From Bordetella parapertussis (GTDB lineage: Bacteria; Pseudomonadota; Gammaproteobacteria; Burkholderiales; Burkholderiaceae_A), in the NCBI GenBank assembly GCA_945862985.1, contig CAMAZF010000009.1, forward strand, positions 16,316 through 80,315: a DNA stretch of 64,000 bases, read 5' to 3'. Shown here piece after piece: positions 34,653-42,603 of this stretch. Under the pieces are notes generated by a model, which saw only the letters and a program-made list of their open reading frames with translations, had not been told where the DNA came from and did not search any database. A program made the position numbers and the translations under genes. The stretch's first letter is position 1. Each line of letters starts with the position of its first letter.

Positions 34653-36065
34653 ATGCACCACAGCTCTTCCTTAGACCAGCTCGACAGCGCCTTGGAGTCG
34701 GCTTGGGCGGTCTTTCTCTCCGGTGCGCTTCAGAGTCTTGATGTCCGCCGCCGGCTCTTAGAGGGCCTCGCAGATGCACTGGATGCCAAGGCTTCTTCAC
34801 TGATTCCCATTGCGGATCAGGAGACCCACCTGGGAACCGCAAGACTGACGGGGGAGGTGGCCCGCACCAGCTTTCAACTGAGACTGCTTGCTCAGGTGTC
34901 TGCTGACCGCTCGCAGAGCAGCCCGCTCTGGGTTGACTCTGTCGAGGGGCCCCCGCCTGCTGGGCATCCTCCTTTGTTGCGTGACTTCGAACCATTAGGT
35001 CCGGTGGGGATGTTCTCAGCCAGTAATTTTCCTTTTGCTTTTTCAGTGCTTGGAGGAGACACGGCCTCGGCGCTTGCGGCCGGCTGTCCGGTGGTCGTGA
35101 AGGGACATCCTGGCCACCCTAGGCTCTCAGCTGCAACTGCAGAGCTCGCCCGTGGCGTCGCCAGAGAGCAGCAGCTTCCAGAGGATGTTCTCCAGCTGGT
35201 GATGGCAGACGGGCATGAACTCGGGGTTGCGCTCTGTCAACATCCACTCACTGCTGCAGTGGCATTTACAGGTTCTGTACAGGGGGGCGTAGCGCTCTGG
35301 AAGGCCTGCCAGCAGCGTCCCCGACCCATCCCATTCTTCGGCGAGCTGGGCTCTGTCAACCCGATTGTGGTGCTGGAGTCTGCTCTGGCCTCCAAGGGAC
35401 CAGCCCTGGCTGAGGCGCTCTCGACTTCAATCACCATGGGATGCGGGCAATTCTGCACCAGCCCCGGCATCGTCTTGCTACCAGAGGGGGCACTTGGAAA
35501 CGCCTTTCGGTCGGATCTTGCTCAAAAGCTCTCTCGGGCATCCACTCATCCCATGCTCAACGCCTCCATGGAGCAGAATTTCCAAAAGCGTGTGTGGGCA
35601 GCACGACAATGCGATCTCAGCCCCCTCGTCGAGCCAAAGGCGGGCTGCCAGGTTTTCTTGGCTGAGCTCTCGGCCGCGCAGTTCATCTCTCAGGCGGCGC
35701 TTCACGACGAGATCTTTGGCTCAGCTTGCCTTCTGGTTCGGGTGCGGGGGATTGATGAGATCGAGCAGGTATTGGCGACTGTAGAGGGCAGCCTCACCTG
35801 CACCCTCTGGGGATTAGAGGAGGACACAGAGCAAAACCGTCGCCTCCTGACGGCGGCGCGCAGATTGGCTGGCAGAGTCTTGTTTTCGGGGGTACCGACA
35901 GGCGTGGCGGTTTCAGCGGGTATGCAACATGGCGGCCCCTTTCCATCGTCGACCATGCCTGCAACGACGTCGGTAGGGCCCGACGCCCTCATGCGATTTC
36001 TGAGACCGGTCTGCCTGCAGGATCCACCCCAGTGGGTCAGGGAGAATGTGCTGCAGTCCCTTTAG
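34653..36065 (+). CDS. Ketoglutarate-semialdehyde-type aldehyde dehydrogenase
   Basis: A 470-residue NAD(P)-dependent dehydrogenase starting at the ATG at 34653, with AGGAG 11 bases upstream. Catalytic residues are in place: N125 in F-S-A-S-N-F-P-F, K150, E231 in G-E-L-G-S-V-N-P and nucleophile C268 in F-C-T-S-P-G. The F-G-E-L-G-S-x-N-P and G-Q-F-C-T-S-P-G forms are typical of 2,5-dioxovalerate (alpha-ketoglutarate semialdehyde) dehydrogenases. That product feeds the TCA cycle and fits non-phosphorylative sugar-acid catabolism. It overlaps the convergent peptidase gene by 4 bases. Confidence 0.88.
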   Translation: MHHSSSLDQLDSALESAWAVFLSGALQSLDVRRRLLEGLADALDAKASSLIPIADQETHLGTARLTGEVARTSFQLRLLAQVSADRSQSSPLWVDSVEGPPPAGHPPLLRDFEPLGPVGMFSASNFPFAFSVLGGDTASALAAGCPVVVKGHPGHPRLSAATAELARGVAREQQLPEDVLQLVMADGHELGVALCQHPLTAAVAFTGSVQGGVALWKACQQRPRPIPFFGELGSVNPIVVLESALASKGPALAEALSTSITMGCGQFCTSPGIVLLPEGALGNAFRSDLAQKLSRASTHPMLNASMEQNFQKRVWAARQCDLSPLVEPKAGCQVFLAELSAAQFISQAALHDEIFGSACLLVRVRGIDEIEQVLATVEGSLTCTLWGLEEDTEQNRRLLTAARRLAGRVLFSGVPTGVAVSAGMQHGGPFPSSTMPATTSVGPDALMRFLRPVCLQDPPQWVRENVLQSL

Positions 36066-36760
36066 AGCGCGCGGGTTTTGATGGCCTTTGAGGTGGCAGC
36101 TTTCCCTTGGGCCTTCACCCGCCAGCCCCTCGCTTTGGGCGCTTGACTGACGACTTCGATCAGTTCTTCATTGATGAAGTGAAGGCCCACGCCATCGTCC
36201 GCTGCAAGCCCGGGCAGGATCAGCCCCTTGCCGATGAGCTTTTCATAGGTGGGGCGTCTGTCTCTCTCGCTGTCGTAGTGGGGGCAGTTGCTTCCCTCCA
36301 GAAAGCCCAGGCATGGCAGAACCGTCAATGGCCCTGCAATGCTGTCAGTGACGCCCTGTTCGAACCAGCAGATGGATCCCGCGCTCCAGCCGCCCAGGAC
36401 AACCCCCTGGTCGTAGGCCTTTCGAAGGGCGAGATCCACGCCCCAGTCCCGCCATACCGTGAGCATGCTGCGAGTATTTCCGCCGCCCACGAGAATGGCG
36501 TCCTGCTCACAGAGAAGGCCCTCAATATCCTGAGGCGTTCTGGCAAAGAGGGGGAGGTGGGTGGGTTTGGTGTTGAACTGGCTGAGGGCGGCGTAATACC
36601 GAAGTCGGCCGGCCTCCGCGTCCCCGTGGGCGGTGCCGATGAAGCAGACCTTTGGCTTGCGGGCGCGCGTCAGGCTGAGGAAGTGTTCGATCAGCTTGAG
36701 GCTGCCCTGATCATTCATGGGGAGCGCCGCTCCGCCAATGGCAAGAATTTGTCGAGTCAT
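36062..36760 (-). CDS. Peptidase E / S51-family serine peptidase
   Basis: A 232-residue protein with the S51 fold. The nucleophile is S126 in G-G-W-S-A-G-S-I-C-W, preceded by V-G-G-G-N-T, and D-G-V-G-L-H-F comes later. Family members include alpha-aspartyl dipeptidase and cyanophycinase. The length and the lack of a signal peptide suggest a cytoplasmic dipeptidase E-like enzyme. It is divergent from the PhnZ-like gene across 47 bases. Confidence 0.85.
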   Translation of the reverse strand: MTRQILAIGGAALPMNDQGSLKLIEHFLSLTRARKPKVCFIGTAHGDAEAGRLRYYAALSQFNTKPTHLPLFARTPQDIEGLLCEQDAILVGGGNTRSMLTVWRDWGVDLALRKAYDQGVVLGGWSAGSICWFEQGVTDSIAGPLTVLPCLGFLEGSNCPHYDSERDRRPTYEKLIGKGLILPGLAADDGVGLHFINEELIEVVSQAPKARGWRVKAQGKAATSKAIKTRAL

Positions 36761-36807
36761 GCCCGCAATTGAACCACGGTCACCTGCTCGCGGTATATTC
36801 AGCCCTC

Positions 36808-37368
36808 ATGAATGAGCAGATTCGGGCCGTTTCGGCCGCCATTGAGCAGCTGTTTCAGCAGGCTGGGGACGTCTCTTATGGTGAGGATGTCACCCAGAGC
36901 GCACACGCCCTTCAGACTGCTGCGCTCGCCGAGGAGGAGGGTGCCTCTCATGCGCTTATCCTGGCGAGTCTCCTTCACGATGTCGGCCATATGGTGCATC
37001 CCGATGCTGCTTTGGCCCTCGAGCAGAGTCAAGACGACACCCATGAGCAGTTGGGGGCGGAATGGCTTGCGCAGTTTTTTGGCCCAGCGGTCACTCAGCC
37101 CGTGGCGCTTCATGTGCAGGCCAAGCGTTATCTCTGTTGGGCAGACCCTGACTACTACGACGGGCTCTCGGATGTTTCAAAGAAGAGTCTCGCGCTTCAG
37201 GGTGGCGTCTTCTCCGACGACCAGGCCCGTGATTTTCTGCAAGTCCCTTATGCCCGCGAGGCCATCTCGCTTCGCAAATGGGATGAGCGCGCCAAGGTTT
37301 CAGGCGCAGCAACCCCTGATCTGCCGCATTTTCTTCAGTCCGTCCGCCACTGTCTTGAGGGAGTTTGA
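36808..37368 (+). CDS. phnZ: PhnZ-like HD-domain mixed-valent di-iron oxygenase for phosphonate breakdown
   Basis: A 186-residue HD protein. All di-iron ligands of PhnZ-type oxygenases can be placed: H33, H57-D58 (L-L-H-D-V-G-H), H79, H102 and D159. The Y24/E26 pair resembles the substrate-gating Tyr/Glu of PhnZ. PhnZ cleaves the C-P bond of 2-amino-1-hydroxyethylphosphonate with O2, giving glycine and phosphate. The gene is followed directly by a 2-aminoethylphosphonate-type importer. The usual partner hydroxylase PhnY is absent from the window, so the substrate may arrive already hydroxylated or the partner lies elsewhere. Confidence 0.8.
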   Translation: MNEQIRAVSAAIEQLFQQAGDVSYGEDVTQSAHALQTAALAEEEGASHALILASLLHDVGHMVHPDAALALEQSQDDTHEQLGAEWLAQFFGPAVTQPVALHVQAKRYLCWADPDYYDGLSDVSKKSLALQGGVFSDDQARDFLQVPYAREAISLRKWDERAKVSGAATPDLPHFLQSVRHCLEGV

Positions 37369-37369
37369 A

Positions 37370-38368
37370 ATGTCGATCTCGCGTCGTCAGTTGATTCAAT
37401 CGGTTCTTGGGCTCAGCTTCCTGAGCCTCTCTGGGCTCTCAATGGCTCAGACGTCAGCGCAGACGGTGACCATCTACACGAGTGCACCCTCTGACATCCA
37501 GAAGGCCCTCGTGCCCGCGGTCAAGGCCAAGCTTGGGCTGGACGTCCAACTGGTCTCCGCCGGCGGGGGTGAACTCATGAAGCGACTGCGAGCGGAGAAG
37601 GCTCGCCCCTTGGCCGACATCGTGGTCTCAACCGGTGGGGATGTCGTGGATGCCAATCCAGACCTCTTTGAACCCTACACGGTGAAGGACGCAGACAAGC
37701 TTCTGAAGGCCTATCGAATCAGCCCAAATTGGACGCCGTTTACGGTCACGATTCCCACCGTATTGCTGGTGAACACCAAACTGGTGCCCGCGGCGGAGAT
37801 TCCCTCCCGTTGGTCGGATCTGGCTGATCCGAAATGGAAGGGAAAGATTGCATTTGCAGGCTCTGACAAGTCGAGCTCCGCGCTCACTCAGATGCTGCAG
37901 ATCATTCACAACGAGGGTGAACAGAAGGGGTGGGCACTCTTTGAGGCCATGTTCAAGAACTTTGTGGTGACAGGCAGCTCTTCTGCTGTGGCGCGAGGCA
38001 CCGCACAGGGCGAATACGCCATGGCGCTCACTCTCGAGGACTATGGCCTCAAGTTTATTGAGGGTGGTGCTCCGGTGAAGATTGTTTACCCTGCAGACGG
38101 TATCAATTCTTCCGCCGATGCCATGGCCCTCGTGAAGGGTGCGCCGAATGCTGCGGGCGGTAAGGCCGTGTTGGATTACATTGCCTCTGCAGAGGGGCAG
38201 GCGCTCATGGTGAAGGCCTCTGGCCGACGCCCGGTCCGCACAGACGTAAAAGCGGCCGGCAATGGGCCTGACCTCAGCAAGCTGAACGTGAAGACCTATC
38301 CTCAGGACTGGGCCAATGCTCAGCAGAAGGCCTACCTCGCTCGCTATCAGCAACTGGTTCGCAAATAG
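37370..38368 (+). CDS. phnS: 2-aminoethylphosphonate-type ABC substrate-binding protein
   Basis: A 332-residue periplasmic protein. The start is the ATG at 37370, directly after the oxygenase stop, with GAGGGAG upstream. The signal peptide includes two Arg residues at 5-6 and ends around SMA (residue 26). The mature part belongs to the iron(III)/AEP binding group (V-T-I-Y-T-S-A-P, then G-G-G-E-L-M-K-R, then D-G-I-N-S-S-A-D-A). The order oxygenase, binding protein, ATPase, permease matches phosphonate loci. An open frame upstream of the start is a shadow of the oxygenase gene. Confidence 0.85.
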   Translation: MSISRRQLIQSVLGLSFLSLSGLSMAQTSAQTVTIYTSAPSDIQKALVPAVKAKLGLDVQLVSAGGGELMKRLRAEKARPLADIVVSTGGDVVDANPDLFEPYTVKDADKLLKAYRISPNWTPFTVTIPTVLLVNTKLVPAAEIPSRWSDLADPKWKGKIAFAGSDKSSSALTQMLQIIHNEGEQKGWALFEAMFKNFVVTGSSSAVARGTAQGEYAMALTLEDYGLKFIEGGAPVKIVYPADGINSSADAMALVKGAPNAAGGKAVLDYIASAEGQALMVKASGRRPVRTDVKAAGNGPDLSKLNVKTYPQDWANAQQKAYLARYQQLVRK

Positions 38369-39358
38369 ATGGTTCAGATCGAGGGCCTGAAGAAGGCCTT
38401 TGGTTCGACAACTGTCCTAGATGGCGTGTCGCTGACGCTGCACGCCGGAGAACTCGTCACTTTATTGGGGCCATCTGGCTGCGGAAAGACCACGCTCCTG
38501 CGCGCGATTGCCGGCTTTGATCAGCCCGACCAGGGCGATATTCGAGTACGCGGTGAGAGTGTGTTGAATAGACCTCCATTCGCAAGGAATGTGGGCATGG
38601 TCTTCCAGAGCTATGCCATTTTTCCTCACCTGAGTGTGGCGGAGAATGTGGCATACGGCCTCAAAGCCCGGCGCGTGTCGGATCCGGAGCGCGCCAAGCG
38701 AGTCGAGCGCGCACTGCGTCGCGTCAAGCTAGAGGCCCTTGCTGAGCGCATGCCGAGCCAGCTCTCGGGCGGGCAAAAGCAACGCGTCGGACTCGCTCGA
38801 GCGATTGTCATTGAGCCCGAGCTTCTGCTCATGGATGAGCCGCTCTCGAACCTCGATGCAAAGCTGCGCATTGAGATGCGCGATGAGATTCGCATGCTGC
38901 AGACTGAACTGGGCATGACGACCCTGTATGTCACGCACGATCAAGAGGAGGCACTGGCCGTATCTGATCGAGTGGCCGTGATGCAGGGGGGCCACATCCT
39001 GCAGATTGCCGCCCCTGAGGTGCTCTACGATCAGCCCGCTCACGCCTTTGTCATGGACTTCGTGGGTGGGTGCCAGTGGGTACCTGGACCCGATGGATGC
39101 AGGACCGGGCTCCGGGCTGACGACCTGCAAGTCAGCACTCGATCAGACTGGCCGGGGTGGGACCAGCTCACTGTGGCGCATCGTTCTTTCCTGGGGCCTC
39201 GACAAAGGCTGCTCGTCAAAGGCGAGGGCCTCTCTATGGTGCTTGATCTGCCTGCCCAGGAGGCTGTCCCTGAGTTGGGCCGTCGTATCGGGGTGCGCTA
39301 CGACCCGCTTCGCGCTCGCCACTTCCATCCGGATACGGGATGGCGACTGCAGGACTGA
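38369..39358 (+). CDS. phnT: 2-aminoethylphosphonate-type ABC transporter ATP-binding protein
   Basis: A 329-residue ATPase whose ATG follows the previous stop without a gap. Walker A (G-P-S-G-C-G-K-T), L-S-G-G-Q-K-Q-R signature, Walker B (L-L-L-M-D-E-P) and the H-loop (Y-V-T-H-D) are intact. A TOBE-like C-terminal region of about 90 residues follows. It belongs to the polyamine/iron/AEP (PotA/FbpC/PhnT) group. Substrate specificity is inferred from the operon. Confidence 0.88.
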   Translation: MVQIEGLKKAFGSTTVLDGVSLTLHAGELVTLLGPSGCGKTTLLRAIAGFDQPDQGDIRVRGESVLNRPPFARNVGMVFQSYAIFPHLSVAENVAYGLKARRVSDPERAKRVERALRRVKLEALAERMPSQLSGGQKQRVGLARAIVIEPELLLMDEPLSNLDAKLRIEMRDEIRMLQTELGMTTLYVTHDQEEALAVSDRVAVMQGGHILQIAAPEVLYDQPAHAFVMDFVGGCQWVPGPDGCRTGLRADDLQVSTRSDWPGWDQLTVAHRSFLGPRQRLLVKGEGLSMVLDLPAQEAVPELGRRIGVRYDPLRARHFHPDTGWRLQD

Positions 39359-39360
39359 TC

Positions 39361-41037
39361 ATGCATTGGCGCTCTGTGCGCTCAGATCCATGGTCTTGGG
39401 TGGTTGGGCTCAGCTTGGCTCTGCTTCTGGGCGCGGTGGCATGGCCGCTGGGTGAGCTTGTTCACCAGAGTCTGGTGGGGCAGGTCTCAGGTCGCGTCGG
39501 CCTAGAGAACTTCGCGACCTTCTTCGGCTCGGGCTATTACACCCGAGCCTTATTCAATAGCCTCATGGTTTCCCTTGGGGCCACGTTGCTTGCGCTTCTA
39601 TTGGGTGTTCCACTCGCAATGGCCTTCACTCGATTTGAATTTAGGGGAAGGGGTCTCTTGCGTGTCCTCGTGCTCTTGTCGATGATGTCGCCGCCGTTTA
39701 TTGGAGCCTACGCCTGGATTGTGCTGTTTGGTCGCTCCGGACTGGTGACCGAGTGGGGAGCCTCCTTGGGCTTGAGCCTGCCAACGATCTATGGGCCAGG
39801 CGGCATCATTCTGGCAAGCGCACTCAGCCTTTACCCCATCGTCTTTCTCGTGATGAGCAGTGCATTGGCGCGTCTCGATGGCAGCCTGGAAGAGGCATCC
39901 GCCAGTCTGGGAAGACGGCCACATCAGGTGTTCTTTGAAGTGACCCTGCCCCTCATGCGTCCTGCGATGGTCACCTCAGCCATGTTGGTGTTCTTGGGGG
40001 TGATGGCGGACTTTGGGCTCCCGAGTATTCTCGGGGAGGGGGAGCGCTACCCAGTGCTCGCGACCCTCGCCTACAGCCTCTACCTGAGCGAGATTGGCGC
40101 GGAGCCGGGTATGGCAGCGACCACGAGTGTGGTGCTGGTGCTGGTGGCCTTCGCTGCGGTGGGACTTGGCCAATGGGTCACTCAAAGGGTTCAGGTGGGG
40201 CATGACGGTGGCCGCCCACTGGCGGTCAAACCCTTACATGGGTCGTGGCCTAGAGTGTGGGTGGCGTTTGCGGTCCTGACCGTGTGTCTTGCCAATCTTC
40301 CCTTATTGGTGGTGATGGCATCTTCCTTTATGGAGGTGCGGGGAGCCATGTTCCTGCCCGTCTTTACCACCGAGAATTATGTTCAGGCTTGGCAGATGAT
40401 GGGCCATGCGCTGACCAACAGCTTGCAATATGCTGGCATGGCGCTGCTCGTAGCAACCGTTTTGGGCGCGCTGGTTGGGTATGTTGTGAGCCGACGAAAG
40501 GACGGGCTGACCCGAGCATTGGATCTTTTGGTGATGGTTCCCTTTGTCGTGCCAGGCACTGTGCTCGGGATTGGTTATGCGCAGGTCTTTAATAGCCCGC
40601 CATTGTTGCTCACGGGGACCAGTGCCATTCTGGTGCTGGTGTTGCTGGTGAGGCGTCTGCCTTATGTGGTGAGATCCTCCTCGAGCATCGTCTCGCAGAT
40701 TGACCGGTCCCTGGAGGAAGCGTCGAGCAGCCTGGGGGAGCCTCCGTTGAGAGGATTCTGGCGGGTGATGGTGCCCTTGATGCGCCCAGGCATCTTGGCA
40801 GGTGTGGTGATTGCTTGGCTGGAGATCTTCAATGAACTCTCAGCCACCATCGTTCTGTACACAGGCGCTACGCGAACCCTTCCGATTGCGGCATTTCAGC
40901 AGGCTGTTGGGGGTGACTTTGGCCTGGCAGCAGCCTATTCCGGTATGTTGATTGGGGTGACTGCCTTGAGCCTTGGTTTTGCCCTCTGGCTCGGTCGAGA
41001 GGATCCACAATCCATGGGGATGGTGGGCCGGGGATGA
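39361..41037 (+). CDS. Fused two-domain ABC permease for phosphonate (or iron-like) import
   Basis: A 558-residue membrane protein with about 12 helices and two permease domains in one chain. Each half has an EAA loop: E-E-A-S-A-S-L-G-R-R-P near residue 187 and E-E-A-S-S-S-L-G-E-P-P near 457. The start chosen is the ATG at 39361 with AGGA six bases upstream; an ATG at 39340 inside the ATPase gene would add seven residues. Single-chain permeases of this sort occur in FbpB and PhnU-type transporters. Its stop overlaps the hydrolase start (ATGA). Confidence 0.88.
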   Translation: MHWRSVRSDPWSWVVGLSLALLLGAVAWPLGELVHQSLVGQVSGRVGLENFATFFGSGYYTRALFNSLMVSLGATLLALLLGVPLAMAFTRFEFRGRGLLRVLVLLSMMSPPFIGAYAWIVLFGRSGLVTEWGASLGLSLPTIYGPGGIILASALSLYPIVFLVMSSALARLDGSLEEASASLGRRPHQVFFEVTLPLMRPAMVTSAMLVFLGVMADFGLPSILGEGERYPVLATLAYSLYLSEIGAEPGMAATTSVVLVLVAFAAVGLGQWVTQRVQVGHDGGRPLAVKPLHGSWPRVWVAFAVLTVCLANLPLLVVMASSFMEVRGAMFLPVFTTENYVQAWQMMGHALTNSLQYAGMALLVATVLGALVGYVVSRRKDGLTRALDLLVMVPFVVPGTVLGIGYAQVFNSPPLLLTGTSAILVLVLLVRRLPYVVRSSSSIVSQIDRSLEEASSSLGEPPLRGFWRVMVPLMRPGILAGVVIAWLEIFNELSATIVLYTGATRTLPIAAFQQAVGGDFGLAAAYSGMLIGVTALSLGFALWLGREDPQSMGMVGRG

Positions 41038-42008
41038 GTCCGCCGATCCACACCGCAGATTGGTGGACACCGGGTGGGCAGCTCCAAACGCTGGTTCCCA
41101 CCATCCTCGGGCGATATCTCCAGCCGCTGCAGTTGCCATGGATGCGGCAGCGGATGGAGACTCCCGATCAAGACTTCATCGATGTCGATTGGATCCATAG
41201 GTCAGAGGGGCAGTCTGAGCCGAGACTGATCCTCTTTCATGGCCTGGAGGGGTCCTCCTCGAGTCACTACGCGCGGGCGTTTGCTGCTGAGGCCGCCTCG
41301 AGAGGCTGGTCCGCGGCTGTGCCACACTTTCGGGGCTGCTCGGGTGAGATCAATCGTGCTCCACGCGCTTATCACGCTGGCGATGCCGCAGAGGTGGGCT
41401 GGTTGATCGCTCAACTTGCCACAGGGCACGCTGGGCCTGTTTATGTGGTGGGGGTGAGTCTGGGGGGGAATGCCTTACTCAATTGGGCGGCTGACGCGGG
41501 AGAGTCGAGCGCCCAGGCGTTCGGCGTGCGCGCACTCTGTGCCGTGTCTGCGCCTCTTGATCTTGCCGCTTGCGGAGATGCGATTGACCGTGGACTCAAC
41601 CAGCGAATCTATGGCCGATACTTCTTGGGAACCATGAAGGAAAAGGCTCGGCAGAAGGCATCCCAGTTCCCGGGGCTTTTCGCGCTTGACGCGATCGAGC
41701 GCGCTACGACGTTGCGCGAGTTCGACGATCATTTCACTGCACCGGTTCATGGATTTAAGAGCGTCGAAGACTATTGGTCCCGGGCTTCGAGTGGTCCGCG
41801 GCTTCGAGCGATCCGGCATCGGTGCCTGATCGTGAACGCGCTGAATGATCCATTGGTACCAGCCGGCTCTTTACCTGGCTTCAATGACTGCGCGTCCTCC
41901 ATCACCCTGTGGCGCCCTAGGGACGGAGGGCATGTGGGCTTTGGTCGTGGGGGTCAGCGCGCTTTTCCTCGGCTGGTTTTAGACTGGCTATCCCAAGAAC
42001 AAAGCTAA
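41034..42008 (+). CDS. YheT-family alpha/beta hydrolase
   Basis: A 324-residue hydrolase of the YheT/ABHD1-3 group. It has F-H-G-L-E-G-S-S-S-S-H-Y after the first strand, H-F-R-G-C-S-G-E, nucleophile S142 in G-V-S-L-G-G-N and a late D-G-G-H-V-G-F with the catalytic His. Its ATG overlaps the permease stop as ATGA, so it is co-translated with the phosphonate importer, though a functional link is unproven. The last 92 bases overlap the convergent membrane-protein gene. Confidence 0.85.
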   Translation: MSPPIHTADWWTPGGQLQTLVPTILGRYLQPLQLPWMRQRMETPDQDFIDVDWIHRSEGQSEPRLILFHGLEGSSSSHYARAFAAEAASRGWSAAVPHFRGCSGEINRAPRAYHAGDAAEVGWLIAQLATGHAGPVYVVGVSLGGNALLNWAADAGESSAQAFGVRALCAVSAPLDLAACGDAIDRGLNQRIYGRYFLGTMKEKARQKASQFPGLFALDAIERATTLREFDDHFTAPVHGFKSVEDYWSRASSGPRLRAIRHRCLIVNALNDPLVPAGSLPGFNDCASSITLWRPRDGGHVGFGRGGQRAFPRLVLDWLSQEQS

Positions 42009-42603
42009 GGCCAAGTCCGATCACCATCCCCTGGGTCGGGTCAACTCCGTTGAGGGTCAATAGGCCGAGCGAGATGGGACCTAAGAGGGGAAGGATGAAT
42101 GCGTGACGCTGCATGGGCGCAGGGGTCCGAATCAGTATGGACCAGGCAAAAAGGGAAGCGATGATCGCCGAACTCATGTGGTCGAGTTGTGCGAGCCCAA
42201 AAGCGATGGCAAGGCTCGTCAGACCGAGGACTTGGATCATCGATCCTCGCAGCGACGAAGTCGCCCGGGCAACCATGGGGGGCAGGGTCAGCATCAGAAG
42301 GGCATGCAGAAGGATGTGAGGAGTTCCGTTGCTCAGGCAAAGGGACTGCGATGCCCAGCATAAGCTCATCGCGATACCCATACTCATCTGACCCGCAGCC
42401 TGATTCCCACCCTCAGAGGGCAAGCCAGTGAGCTGTGGTCGAATCAGCGTGAACAGAAGCCACAGTCCTGTGAGCAGAAGCAATCCAGGTGCAGGGTCTG
42501 GGCCTGGAGTACCAAGAAGGACCAGCGCAAAACACCACACGATGACGCATCCATGTCTTTTGAGCCAGGGTGTCAGCGCTAGGACGCGGCGTAATTGGCC
42601 CAT
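41917..42603 (-). CDS. Integral membrane protein of unknown function at the end of the form I cox string
   Basis: A 228-residue protein with six or seven hydrophobic helices and a charged C-terminus. I recognise no family. The start at the ATG at 42603 is supported by a run of G just upstream; it overlaps the oxygenase gene by 25 bases. The gene ends within the YheT gene on the other strand (92-base overlap). Its position suggests co-transcription with the CO dehydrogenase maturation genes, but membrane anchoring or transport roles are only guesses. Confidence 0.5.
   Translation of the reverse strand: MGQLRRVLALTPWLKRHGCVIVWCFALVLLGTPGPDPAPGLLLLTGLWLLFTLIRPQLTGLPSEGGNQAAGQMSMGIAMSLCWASQSLCLSNGTPHILLHALLMLTLPPMVARATSSLRGSMIQVLGLTSLAIAFGLAQLDHMSSAIIASLFAWSILIRTPAPMQRHAFILPLLGPISLGLLTLNGVDPTQGMVIGLGLSFVLGIASLKPAEEKRADPHDQSPHALRP

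Noticed and set aside
36107..36772. Plus-strand 221-codon frame
   Set aside because: It is antisense to the peptidase E-like gene with an intact catalytic Ser motif.
36769..36799. TTGAAC and TATATT as a promoter for the PhnZ-like gene
   Set aside because: The spacing is 19 bases and transcription would begin almost at the start codon; too weak to list as a feature.
36812..37369. Long in-frame extension upstream of the phosphonate binding-protein gene
   Set aside because: It lies entirely over the PhnZ-like gene in another frame; the signal peptide and ribosome site place the true start at 37370.
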